Part shown: piece after piece, positions 42,085 through 51,820 of the stretch
How the letters are laid out: each line of letters opens with the position of its first letter
Numbering within the stretch: the stretch's first letter is position 1
NCBI GenBank assembly: GCA_905221605.1
Contig: CAJNDS010000433.1
Coordinates: 45,001 to 97,500, forward strand
Length of the DNA stretch: 52,500 bases
From: Symbiodinium natans
Lineage: Eukaryota; Sar; Dinophyceae; Suessiales; Symbiodiniaceae
Direction of reading: 5' to 3'
Position numbers and translations under genes: made by a program
The notes under the pieces: model-generated
The model's database searches: none
The model's input: only the letters and a program-made list of their open reading frames with translations
Told to the model about the DNA's origin: nothing

Positions 42085-42335
42085 AGAACCCGATGGGTTT
42101 CAGCAAAATGTGCTTTGAAGCAAGCTTGCACTGCTTACAAAAGTGGGGGCGTTGGAAGGGGGAAACACAAATGTTCGCATGACGGGTTGGAAAAAAAACC
42201 TTTGCTCTGAAGCTAGCTTGCACGGCCTCACAAAGCGGGGGTTGGGGGGCGGCGCACCCCCGGCTCCCAATTTGCAAACACAATGCTCGCATGATGGGCT
42301 TCACACAAAAACATATGCGATGAGGCAAGCTTGCC
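42085..42335 (+). repeat. GCAAGCTTGC-ended small repeat, three units
   Basis: Three direct units with GATGGGTTTCAGCAAAATGT, CGCATGACGGGTT, CGCATGATGGGCTTCACAC and AAGCAAGCTTGC or AAGCTAGCTTGC. They are inverted relative to the two units at 40592-40770, with about 1.3 kb between. Confidence 0.7.
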
Positions 42336-42384
42336 CCCCCCCCCCCCCAATGCTATCGCGGGGCCCGGGACTCTTGTCCGCCCT

Positions 42385-42790
42385 CCTCCGCCATTTTTGG
42401 CTGCACAGCACGTCAAGAGGCGTTTTTCACTTTGCTGTGCAGTCGCGGGCCCAGGACATCCCGGACTGACCTCCAGCACTTTTATTCCATGCGATTACAC
42501 CGCTCTAGTGCTGTTTTTGCTATGCAGCCGCGGCACGGGACCGGGTTACTCACTCACTTCCCTCATCTTCCGGCACAGGCAACGTTCTTTTGTGCTGCGC
42601 CATCGCTGTCCCGGGACTCACTCACTCACCTCAAATCCGCTCTGGGTGGGGGTTTCACGCACATACAAGTCATCTGTATAAGAGCAGCGTGCGACTGCGC
42701 AGCAAACAAAAAACACGGCTCGCCCCGTAGGGCACCTTTTGTTTTGGCTGCGCCGTCGCGGGCCTGCGGGACCACTCACTCACTTCCGCC
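42385..42790 (+). repeat. degenerate tandem repeat, TTGCTGTGCAGTCGCGGG type
   Basis: Four imperfect units begin TTTGCTGTGCAGTCGCGGG, TTTGCTATGCAGCCGCGG, TTGTGCTGCGCCATCGC and TTTGGCTGCGCCGTCGCGGG, with ACTCACTCACTTCC at the ends of three. Spacing is 60-140 bp. Confidence 0.65.
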
Positions 42791-43379
42791 CACTCGGCTA
42801 CACGATCACGGTGGCTGACTGCAAAGCAAAATTAACGGGCGGGGTTTTCACACACATCAATTACATAAAACCAGCGGGCGACTGACTGCACAGCCCAAAA
42901 AACAAGGGGGGTCCCCTCCTTGTCCTCGCCCCCGAACCCTTCCGTCAACCGCACATCGCGCTTCCCCCATGGTCCACGCCTCCCCACGCCCCTCTCCCAG
43001 CAACCCCCCCCCCTTGACTGTGTCCTCTCCGTGTCCTCCTGTCAACATTCATTCCGCTGCTTTCCATGGAAACCCCCCCCATTGACCCTCCTCTTAGTGG
43101 CTCTTCTGTCAGAACACGATCCGACAGCGTGCGCTAAACGAGAACCCAACCCCAGAAGGATTTTCGGGAACAAGCTAAGAAAACTAAGAGCACGCTCGGA
43201 ATAAACGATAAGCGTCCAAGGCATAACCCTTCTTCCCCCGCCGGCCCCCACCCCCGCCCAGCCCCCCCCAGCCGATAACCCCCCGCCTACTGAGAAGAAG
43301 CTGTACGTGACCCACACCACCTCACTAGCATGACATGCGCGAATCCCCCATACCTTTCACCCCCCCCCCCCCCCCCATA

Positions 43380-43560
43380 CAACAAAATGTACGCCGATAT
43401 GCCGATATGCCGATGCGTCGATGCGCAGTGGGGGGGACGGGGGGATGTCGGTGTATCGGTATATTTCTGTTTGGCTGCCCCCACCCCATACGCACTGCAG
43501 GGATTGATGCCCATTTCTTCTGCCGCACGTGAAATTCTGCATGGCAAGCAGTGAGGCCAC
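43380..43560. repeat. CGATATGC repeat and copy of the 41.5-kb repeat
   Basis: GCCGATATGCCGATATGCCG followed by GATGCGTCGATGCG, then G-rich sequence, then the CCCATTTCTTCTGCCGCACG segment shared with 41548. Confidence 0.6.
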
Positions 43561-44282
43561 CGAGTCTGATGGGATCAAAACCGTTGCCACAGCATTCATG
43601 GGCCCTTGGAGAAACGCGACCGAAGCACATGCGAAGGAAAGTCTGACGAGACCAAAATCGCTGCCAAAGTACGCGTGGGCCTATGGATCAACGCGCACGA
43701 CCGAATTTAAGCACATGCAGATCAATGAGACCCAAAATTCGTGGGGGGGTGCACGGCACAATCATTCGCAGACACGCGTGCCGCTGAAGTACCACGCCTG
43801 CCGCGTGAAACCAGGCTTGGCTTCGCAAATTTGGGACCCCCCAGGTTTCAGCAAAATACTGCTTGGATTCGCGTAGAACGCGAATTTTGGATGCGTTTGT
43901 CGTGCATGGTGAGGGATCCGGGTTCACAGCACAACGTCGAAACCCTTTCCTGGAGATGCACATGGCTGTTGGTGAAGGATTAATAGGCAAACATGCTGCA
44001 AATAGACGCTGTTTGCAAAGGCATGAACACTTGCGACGGCGCGTGCAAAAAAACATGTACACCAAAGTCACAGAAGGAATGCTTGCATTCTAGAAGCTCA
44101 AACGGAATGTCCACAATCTGATGGTAGCATTTGCACTCACGAACTTCGGATGGAATACTTGTTTAGCACCAAACAACCGGGCCCATCTCAAGGGAGCCAT
44201 GCAGTGCTTCGCCAATCGAAATTGCACATCCCTGGAAAGCCCTCAGTGGCATGGGACACGGTAGAAGCAAGCCAAGGCTAAC
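43561..44282. other. no confident gene
   Basis: Short frames only. A word GTTTCAGCAAAATACTGCTTGG at about 43845 resembles part of the small repeat at 42095, suggesting further decayed copies. Confidence 0.3.
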
Positions 44283-44477
44283 TTGGACAAAGCTGGGCGG
44301 CACACAGCTCGGAGCGGAACTCACGACTTGTTCCTCGTGAGAGGCGCAGCCATGAAACCGGCTCGAAACGCGGACAGCCCCTTTAAAACATGCAAAGCAC
44401 AAGCTACTCGCCCGACTGAGGTGCGAACATGCTGCCAAGAAGCTGCATGGGGCGCCCCTGCGCAACTGCGCCGGTAG
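44283..44477 (+). CDS. small basic hypothetical frame
   Basis: A plus-strand frame to TAG 44475-44477 reads GTHDLFLVRGAAMKPARNAD and EVRTCCQEAAWGAPAQLRR. It is preceded by pyrimidine-poor sequence and has no defined start. The minus strand is also open. Weak candidate. Confidence 0.2.
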   Translation: MDKAGRHTARSGTHDLFLVRGAAMKPARNADSPFKTCKAQATRPTEVRTCCQEAAWGAPAQLRR

Positions 44478-44869
44478 CGGCGGTGCCTAGCAACAGGTGG
44501 ACCAATTCGGGGCCTGGGGGCAGAGCAGCGCTACCCAACGGCCAGGAAAATGTAAGAAAACAACACAAGGCGCACAACAAGAATGAGCTCGGGACTTCGC
44601 AAAGATTCTTTGGGGGGTATGGAGATGGAGTGGGAATTTAAGAGAATTTGATGTACACGCAACTTGCAAAGCATGAACGCCCGTGCAGAAGGAATGTCTG
44701 TTCCATGTCCCCGCAGTGCGGGCGAATTTCCGGTCTTTCATAAACCTGAACACTTCCTAAAAGAGCAAAAAGACCTCACATGAAGTGGAAACGTCGATTC
44801 CCAAACAATAAACTGTTGGCGTCATCAACTCCTTTGTCGAGATAGGCCTGGTTTGTGTCTACACTTGCC

Positions 44870-45250
44870 TCCCTTCATTCATGTTGTATGGGTCTGCCGG
44901 GTTTCCCGTGGCTTGTCAAGCTCCCTTCGACCCCCCTTCGTGTCGGATGGGCTTGCCGGGGCTTCCGTTTTCCGATGTCCCCACTTTCTCCCTTTATTTT
45001 CCTTCATGTTGGAGGGATCTGCCGAGGCTCGTGTCTCTGCTATTCTCTGCTTGTTTCCCTTGTCTCCTGTCATGTTGGATGGGTGTTCTCAGTTTCCCTG
45101 GCTTGAGTCTCTGCTTGTCTCCCTTCGTCTCCCTTCAAGTTGGACAGGTCTATCGGGCTTCCGGTGGCTGTCTCCGCTTGGCTTTGTCTCCCTTCTTGCT
45201 GAATGGGCATTCCGGCTTTCTCTCGTTGTCTCCCCTCATGTTTCCGGCTT
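44870..45250 (+). repeat. degenerate 64-bp tandem repeat
   Basis: Six units at about 44875, 44938, 45001, 45066, 45131 and 45191, each with a CATGTTGGATGGGTCTGCC-like start and a GTCTCTGCTTGTCTCCCTT-like end. All three plus-strand frames are open in consequence; I do not call a gene. Confidence 0.8.
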
Positions 45251-45356
45251 TCCTGTGGCGAGCACACATCCCGCAGATAATTGTGGGACGGATCCACGTG
45301 CGGTGAATCCCCCAGACTAACCTGAAGGAGTTCTGCAGCATGCCACAAAACTTTGC

Positions 45357-45420
45357 CCTCAACCCTCAACCCTAAACCTTTGTTTGCATCCGGCGCGTTG
45401 CAACCCTAAACGCTACACCT
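45357..45420 (-). repeat. interstitial telomere-like tract
   Basis: CAACCCTCAACCCTAAACC and CAACCCTAAACGCTACACC, degenerate CCCTAAA words. Confidence 0.75.
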
Positions 45421-45940
45421 CAGACCACCCAGAGCAAGGAACCACGCAAATCCTGCAAAGCATGCCACAGGGTATCCTCCCAAAAAACTTTACTAACAGT
45501 CAGCTTGTGAAGACAATGCCGTTGTGTTGCCTGTATGCGGATTAGACTGGTAACATTGTGTTTTGGGAGACACCACAGTTACAATTCGACACCGCCATTT
45601 CTGCGGAGCAAATCAAATCGGTGCGGTTTGTTCCAGGACTTTGTGTGGCTGGGCGTCTGTCCTTACTAGATCGCCATGTTGCTGTTTCTATCGTGTTTCA
45701 ACAAACTACCTGCGAGCCACTGCCTGCCCGTGTCATGCATGCATGCTCCCGCTGCATGCTTACCTTGAACGTCACTGTCCGGTGACTCTCACTGTGTTGC
45801 GCACATGTGCTTCACTCCTCTCCTTTCTCACCTTTGCTGTGTTTCAACTTGTGTCAGCTCTGAGGCCTTGGATACTCGCCTGCTGAGTGTATATACGTGC
45901 TATCTTGGCATAGGCCATTCTCACGGTGCGCCCCCATCGT
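45421..45940. other. no confident gene
   Basis: Two overlapping plus-strand frames (45558-45785 and 45563-45886) are Cys/Leu-rich. Neither has splice support. Confidence 0.3.
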
Positions 45941-45942
45941 CC

Positions 45943-46267
45943 AGGGCGCAGATGGGGTGCTAGTTTCTTGCTCTGACCGAACATCTGCCCCTTCGGCCGC
46001 GGATGGGGTGCTAGTTGCTTACGCAGACCGAAACATCTGGCCCGCCACTTTGTAACAGCGAGTTTGCTTGTTAGTTGCTTACGCTGACCGAAACATCTGG
46101 CCCGCCAGGGGGCAGATTATAGCTATTATAGCATACATGCACCGGAGCCACAAGAACCGATGAGATGCTGTGTTCATCTGCGCCCTGCAGGGTCAGTCGT
46201 TTCGGTCAGCGTAAGCAAGTAGCACCCCATGGGCATAGATGTTTCGGTCAGCGTAAGCAACTAGCTT
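45943..46267. repeat. large imperfect inverted repeat (possible MITE or foldback)
   Basis: The word GCTTACGCTGACCGAAACAT and its variants occur three times in direct orientation (about 45965, 46016, 46076) and twice inverted (about 46199-46217 and 46238-46258). AGGGCGCAGATG (45943) and CATCTGCGCCCT (46175) are a perfect 12-bp inverted pair. ATGGGGTGCTA in the left arm pairs with TAGCACCCCAT in the right. The loop contains TATAGCTATTATAGCATA. No protein is encoded. Confidence 0.75.
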
Positions 46268-46634
46268 GCAGGCGCAGGTAGACGTTGCCTAAATCTGCGT
46301 TAGGAGAGTGAGAGCGCCATGATGCCATGGCCATTTTCCCTTTCCGGGGACTCACGACATGTTTTGTGGCGCCCAAGTAAACGTGCTACTGTGTCATGTC
46401 CATTTGATCGATTACGACTCTTGGGGTTACTTGCCACCCTTCCTCATCCCTTGGTGAGATCGCAGTTCCAACCGCACCTTTCTGACCTAGACCGATTGGG
46501 GTCTTCATGGGTCTTCCTTGGCGTTATGCGACGCCTATGATCCTTGGAATTCGGATATCAAAACGACAAGTTCACTGTGTTACAGCCAGAGCTTGCTGAG
46601 CTTGCCGATATCCGAAACAGCTATCATGTACCAC

Positions 46635-47650
46635 GCAAAATCCAGGGTTTCGTGCGACACTTTGGCCAAGACAGAAAGCACGAAGAAAGGACAAACAGCC
46701 ACTGAATCAACACCTTTCCCAGATACCAGGCTCCAGGGCTTCGTGTGACACAATGGCCAAGACCGTAAGCACGAAGAAAGGACAAACAGCCACTGAATCA
46801 ACACCTTGCCCAGATACCACGCAGGCTCTAGGGTTTCGTATGACACAATGGCCAAGACTGCAAGCACGAAGAAAGGACAAACAGCCACTGGATCAACACC
46901 TTGCCCAGATACCACGCAGGCTCCAGGGTTTCGTGTGACACAATGGCCAAGACTGTAAGCACGAAGGAAGGACAAACAGCCACTGCATCAACACCTTGCC
47001 CAGATACCGCGCAGGCTCCAGGGTTTCGTGTGACACAATGGCCAAGACTGTAAGCACGAAGGAAGGACAAACAGCCACTGGATCAACACCTTGCCCAGAT
47101 ACCACGCAGGCTCCAGGGCTTCGTGTGACACAATGGCCAAGACTGTCAGCACGAAGAAAGGACAAACAGCCACTGAATCAACACCTTGCCCAGATACCAC
47201 GCAGGCTCCAGGGTTTCGTGTGACACAATGGCCAAGACTGTAAGCACGAAGAAAGGACAAACAGCCACTGAATCAACACCTTGCCCAGATACCACGCAGG
47301 CTCCAGGGTTTCGTGTGACACAATGGCCAAGACTGTAAGCACGAAGGAAGGACAAACAGCCAAAGCATCAACACCTTGCCCCGATACCACGCAGGCTCCA
47401 GGGTTTCGTGTGACACAATGGCCAAGACTGTAAGCACGAAGGAAGGACAAACAGCCACTGCATCAACACCTTGCCCAGATACCGCGCAGGCTCCAGGGTT
47501 TCGTGTGACACAATGGCCAAGACTGTAAGCACGAAGGAAGGACAAACAGCCACTGCATCAACACCTTCCCCAGATACCACGCAGGCTCCAGGGTTTCGTG
47601 CGACGCAATGGCCGAGACTGAATGCACCAAGGATGGACAAACAGGCCACT
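46635..47650 (+). repeat. 95-bp tandem satellite
   Basis: About ten and a half units of 95 bp containing ATGGCCAAGACTGTAAGCAC, GACAAACAGCCACTGCATC and CAGGCTCCAGGGTTTCGTGT. Central units differ by only a few bases; the first and last are more divergent. Because 95 is not a multiple of 3, staggered 90-codon frames appear every 95 bp on the minus strand; these are artefacts of the repeat. Confidence 0.95.
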
Positions 47651-47667
47651 GAATCAACACCGGCAAC

Positions 47668-47957
47668 ATGGACGAGGATCCTGTTGAATTCTTCGGCAGA
47701 AGCGGCTTCTGTCAGATGCCCGCCTGTGAGAGCGTCACCTTGTTAGGCCCACTGTGCGCCACGAAGTTTGCGCGCCCCTGACCCGGCAGAGCAGATGCGG
47801 AGCAAAAATGCAGGGTGTGAAAACTTATAATCCCAGTACAGATTGCAGTGACGCTGCCCAAGTTCTGCCAGGGGCACCGTCGACAAAAGCATCCCGACTG
47901 CGAAGGCGCCCGGAGTCTTGCGACAAGCGGCATCCTGACAAAGCAAGCCAAAGATGA
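47668..47957 (+). CDS. small ORFs directly after the 95-bp array
   Basis: ATG 47668 lies in the last degenerate array unit and opens MDEDPVEFFGRSGFCQMPAC and a Cys/Leu-containing end, stopping at TGA 47779-47781. A second plus-strand frame (47754-47957) follows with VKTYNPSTDCSDAAQVLPGA and a basic end RRRPESCDKRHPDKASQR. They overlap in different frames; they may be exons of one gene, or only one is real. Not recognised. Confidence 0.35.
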
Positions 47958-48026
47958 CTCATGCCCCACTTACGAAGTCTCCGCGAGCTACGTTGAGGCG
48001 CGTGCTGTGAAACAGAAGTGAACCTG

Positions 48027-48691
48027 CTACGGCGCAATGCGGTTGGTGTCCAGAGGCACCTCAAGGGCAACCGCAATTTGATTTGGAGGTTGCAAGTTTA
48101 GTCGCTCTGTTGCACAATTCAGTCCGGCCTGTTGCAGTTTCTGGCAAGCGGTCCTGCAATCAACAGCTGTGTAGTATTGGCACAGGTCTGCCAGGCCCTG
48201 CTACAAGAGGCTGCCAGACACACGAAGATTCAACAAGCGCAGCTGGTTGGGTGAGCCGGCACCTGTCCAACTTCTTGCCGCCTTTTCGATGGGGCTTTCC
48301 GTCCTCGCAAGTCATCACTGGTCAACGACTGCTGTGTTCAGTTCTGCGTGGCCCTGCACCGCCCTGCCCCGCCCTACTTGTCAACAGGCCTCTCTCGCTG
48401 GTTCCTGTCGCAAATTCCTCAGCGCAAGCTCAAAGTGGTACAGCACACGAGGCACCCATGAAATGTAGGCCTGCTGGCTAGCTTCTCCACCAATTCAGAC
48501 CTGGCCCAACTTGCAGGAAGTATCTGACAATGGATTCGCAGGCATAAAGAAGACTCATGAGGGATCGTGCATGCCGGAACTACGTACTGCCACTCTTGGC
48601 AATCTGATCGCGGAGCTCTTTCAGCTTCTTGGCGTAGTGGTCCTTCCGACGCTTCTTGCCATGTGCAGAGAGGAGCATACGAAGAGATGCT
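48027..48691 (-). CDS. multi-exon hypothetical gene with three candidate exons
   Basis: On the minus strand the terminal exon 48200-48027 follows CCTCTTGTAG. It is 58 codons with stop and reads QGLADLCQYYTAVDCRTACQ and NQIAVALEVPLDTNRIAP. Upstream, 48470-48390 (27 codons, phase 0 at both ends, after GCCAGCAG) reads AYISWVPRVLYHFELALRNL and would join in frame, though its donor would be the non-canonical GC. Further upstream, 48691-48580 reads KKRRKDHYAKKLKELRDQIA with a strong GTACGT donor; its phase does not fit the next exon directly, so an exon is missing or misplaced. The protein is helical with a basic coiled-coil-like part. Not recognised. Confidence 0.45.
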
Positions 48692-48832
48692 CTATGTTGT
48701 CAAGCGGACAAGCAGTGACGAGCAGTCCAAGCCGCATCTCGCGATGAGAAGGACCTCTTCTCCACAGATGCAAAATGCCGCAAAGTCGCCAAGCAGGGCT
48801 CAAGCCTCAAGTAGGGCAAGCGAATAGGGACC

Positions 48833-49339
48833 ATGCTGATGGACAGCCCTGCTTCGTTCCGACCTGAGCAAGAGGCTCGCTTCCACGGTCTTTGCAGGCC
48901 ACTTGCCCCAAAGCGACTCAAGGGCTGGACAGGCCCCGGAGCTTGGCTCGCAATGCCACCGTCTCCGTCTCGTGCTCCTCTCCGCAGTTTTCGTGACGAG
49001 TTTGCATGGTGGCTTGCAAGTTATGAGGTTCTTATGCTACTGGTATCCTCTTATTGTATTCTTGGATTTCTATCTTGTTATGTTATAATGTTTTGGACTA
49101 CCATCATACAATCCATCCAATTTTTCACTCCTGCTACTCCCTGGCGCTGCGGGCGAACGAGCCCATTTGAAAACAAAGTTCTTGGATGGCTGCGCAGCCA
49201 GGCATGCCTTCACCTCGCAGCAGGTTTTGCTTTCACATCGCTCTACTCATGGGACTCTACCTTGCAACCCGACAATTGGACCCTAAAACGGTACCCTTGG
49301 GTTTGGGACCCTTTGAAAAGATTCCTATGGGTCATGTAA
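48833..49339 (+). CDS. hypothetical ORF with hydrophobic segment
   Basis: ATG 48833 opens a 168-codon frame ending TAA 49337. Residues about 72-98 are strongly hydrophobic (VLMLLVSSYCILGFLSCYVI, then MFWTTII), long enough to span a membrane; a second weaker stretch follows. The N-terminal part overlaps a competing minus-strand frame (48921-48700). No signal peptide or family recognised. Confidence 0.25.
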   Translation: MLMDSPASFRPEQEARFHGLCRPLAPKRLKGWTGPGAWLAMPPSPSRAPLRSFRDEFAWWLASYEVLMLLVSSYCILGFLSCYVIMFWTTIIQSIQFFTPATPWRCGRTSPFENKVLGWLRSQACLHLAAGFAFTSLYSWDSTLQPDNWTLKRYPWVWDPLKRFLWVM

Positions 49340-49892
49340 GGGCCATATTGGGAGCATATTCACGGGAATCGAGTCATCAGGTGGCCAGAGGTGGCCTGTG
49401 GCAACTCTTCGTCCAGCCCACCACGAGACACGAGCTCACGCGATCGAATTCGGCAGACCAGAGTGGCGTCTGTCTTGCTTTTGTGTAGGCCTCATCCCCG
49501 GAAAACTGTGGCCACGTAAGCACTTCGCCCATGTTTCTTTGACAGCGTCTGTTGCGTATATATACCATAAACTTCCCGCACAAGACATGCAGGAAGCCTC
49601 GGACACCTTCAAACATCTTGCACCACAAACGGGCCTTTAAAGAGGTGAGAGGATACCCCCCGAAGTGGCTAGGAAGACGTAAAAGAACTGCAGAAACTGA
49701 ATCAGGGCCCACTGAAATCTTAAGGCCCCGGCTGTAGAAGCGGCGGAGGGCATCCAACAAAGGCTTCGGTGCAGCTGCAAGCCTGGGCGTGTTGTGAAAA
49801 AAAGGACCGGCTTTGCTGCTGGCGTGTCTCTACGTCAGCGTGTCTCTCCGAGAAAAAGTAGGAAGTTATAAGCAAGCCGATAAAGCTCAAGT
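49340..49892. other. ambiguous frames
   Basis: A 127-codon minus-strand frame (49760-49377) contains FEGVRGFLHVLCGKFMVYIR, but has no splice support. Overlapping plus-strand frames are also open. Confidence 0.25.
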
Positions 49893-49896
49893 AGGG

Positions 49897-49981
<85 letters not shown>
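49893..49981. repeat. (GA)n microsatellite
   Basis: About 85 bp of AGAGAG, interrupted once by ACAGAG at about 49953. Confidence 0.95.
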
Positions 49982-49985
<4 letters not shown>

Positions 49986-50341
49986 AGCTATGTGAGTCGG
50001 GGCATGTCGGACAGGGTGCACCTTGCAGCCACGACCGGAGCTCTCCGTGCATTCGGCAATGTTGCAGGTCAGATTGTTAGCAGCAGAACGAAACCGCGAG
50101 CATCAGCAGCATCAGCCCGGTCCCGTTTCTCCTCAGAAAGGCACAAAAACGAGACCACGCCGAGGACCCCAAAAATGCTCAAAAAAACCGTTTTGGGCAA
50201 CCGCCCTGGGGCCGAAATTGGGTGGGGGACGCCGAGCCGGAGCCGCGATTTTTGCACCAACCCCCCCCCCCCATGGCTCCGCCCCAGCCCTGACGGGGTA
50301 TTGAACGACAGCTATCCACGGGGGAGCTAATGTAGCTTCAG
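49982..50341. other. no confident gene
   Basis: Frames at 50023-50330 are low-complexity (Arg/Pro-rich). A C14 run lies at about 50259-50272. Confidence 0.3.
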
Positions 50342-50845
50342 CTAGATGCATGCCAAAACATGATTGTGCAACTTTGCGATACTTTTCAAGGACCCTTGCC
50401 ATGGATGAGTCCAAGGCCCGAACAGGCCGGCGAGTCTATTGGCTTCGTGACGCTCCGTGAACGTCAGCAACGCGTCGGTCTTCGACTGCAGCAGGCGACA
50501 GGCGAAACAATCCCAAAGTTCCATTGAAGGTCGTTGTCTAAGGCCGAAAAAACGCCTAGGTGTTAGAGTTTTTTAAGGCCTAAAAAGCGCCTACGTGTTG
50601 AAGTGTTTCGGGAGGGTAAGGGGGGACGGGGAGGGGGGGGGGGGGGGGGGGTGCACTGTCTTGAGTAGCATGGAGCCCATGAAAGGAGCCTTCTGCCCGT
50701 CCCAGACGGCGTTCCAGGAACCTGCAGCAGTGTCAGCCATGTCTTTGGAAGGCAGAAAACTCACGATGCAAGGCGCCGACTTCAAAGCTTGGTAGCCCAA
50801 GTAGCCAGTGTAGGTACTCAGGACCTCACGAAACAGAGGCTTCAA
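50342..50845 (-). CDS. two exons of a hypothetical gene
   Basis: Two minus-strand segments have strong GC3 codon bias. The upstream one (about 50845-50662) reads FREVLSTYTGYLGYQALKSA and MADTAAGSWNAVWDGQKAPF, ending GSMLLKT at an AAGACA|GTGCAC boundary that runs straight into a long poly-C tract. The downstream one (about 50512-50342) reads DCFACRLLQSKTDALLTFTE and LAGLFGPWTHPWQGSLKSI, ending at TAG. They may be consecutive exons, with the poly-C in the intron. No start codon; not recognised. Confidence 0.45.
50628..50651. repeat. poly-G run
   Basis: About 20 G (C on the minus strand), lying immediately downstream of the candidate donor at 50662 on the minus strand. Confidence 0.9.
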
Positions 50846-51119
50846 GTTCCAGACACAATGGTATTAGACGAAGGACGACTAGCATTGCTCTTTAGGTTTC
50901 CTGGTGAGAAGCACTGGGGAATGGATTATCACATGTACATGATATGGAAGTGTTTACAATGGCAAAGAAGTTCAGAGAACATTCTCCACCACAGGCCGAA
51001 AGCCCCGATATTACGTTCGCCTTGAAAAATTCGTTTGCGTGAGGGAATGTGGAATATGAGCAGAAGTAAGAACCTAGCACAAGGAATGTATGCGAGCAAC
51101 AAGTGGTTCTAGAGATCAG
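50846..51119. other. no confident gene
   Basis: Nothing supported between the exon at 50845 and the ATATATGT arrays. Confidence 0.35.
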
Positions 51120-51191
51120 TTCGGATGTATGTGTGTATATGTGTATGTGTGTATGCGTATGTATGTGTGTGCGTATACGTATGTATGTGTG

Positions 51192-51239
<48 letters not shown>

Positions 51240-51430
51240 CATATATGTATGTATATACATGTATATGTATACACACACATATGTGTATATGTATATATGT
51301 ACATATGTACATATGTATGTATATATGTATATATGTATATATGTATATATGTATATATGTATATATGTATATATGTATATATGTATATATGTATATATGT
51401 ATATATGTATATAGGTATATATGTATATTA
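51120..51430. repeat. (ATATATGT)n array 1
   Basis: An 8-bp GTATATAT unit, preceded by GTATGTGT-type variants and a pure (AT)n stretch. Open on both strands, producing spurious Tyr/Ile frames. Confidence 0.95.
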
Positions 51431-51535
51431 TTATATTGTTATATATTATATAGTATTTATGTATATATGGAAATAGATAACATGTCATATTACATATGTA
51501 CATATGTAATTAGTATAGAGTAATCATATGTCTAT

Positions 51536-51820
51536 ATGCCTAATGCTATATGTATCATGTATATATGTATACTAATGTCCTATGTATATATGTATATATG
51601 TATAGAGTATTATGTATATATGATATATGTAATATGTATATGTTTATCTTATGTATATATTTATATATGTATATATGTATATATGTATATATGTATATAT
51701 GTATATATGTATATATGTATATATGTATATATGTATATATGTATATATGTATATATGTATATATGTATATATGTATATATGTATATATGTATATATGTAT
51801 ATATATATGTATATACATCA
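51536..51820. repeat. (ATATATGT)n array 2
   Basis: A degenerate left part (51536-51650) and a nearly perfect right part (51655-51805) of the same 8-bp unit, separated from array 1 by about 100 bp of AT-rich sequence. Confidence 0.95.

Noticed and set aside
44853-45320. 155-codon and 141-codon plus-strand frames
   Set aside because: They follow a degenerate 64-bp tandem repeat and are open in more than one frame.
46580-47669. Series of 90-codon minus-strand frames starting every 95 bp
   Set aside because: Staggered artefacts of the 95-bp tandem repeat.
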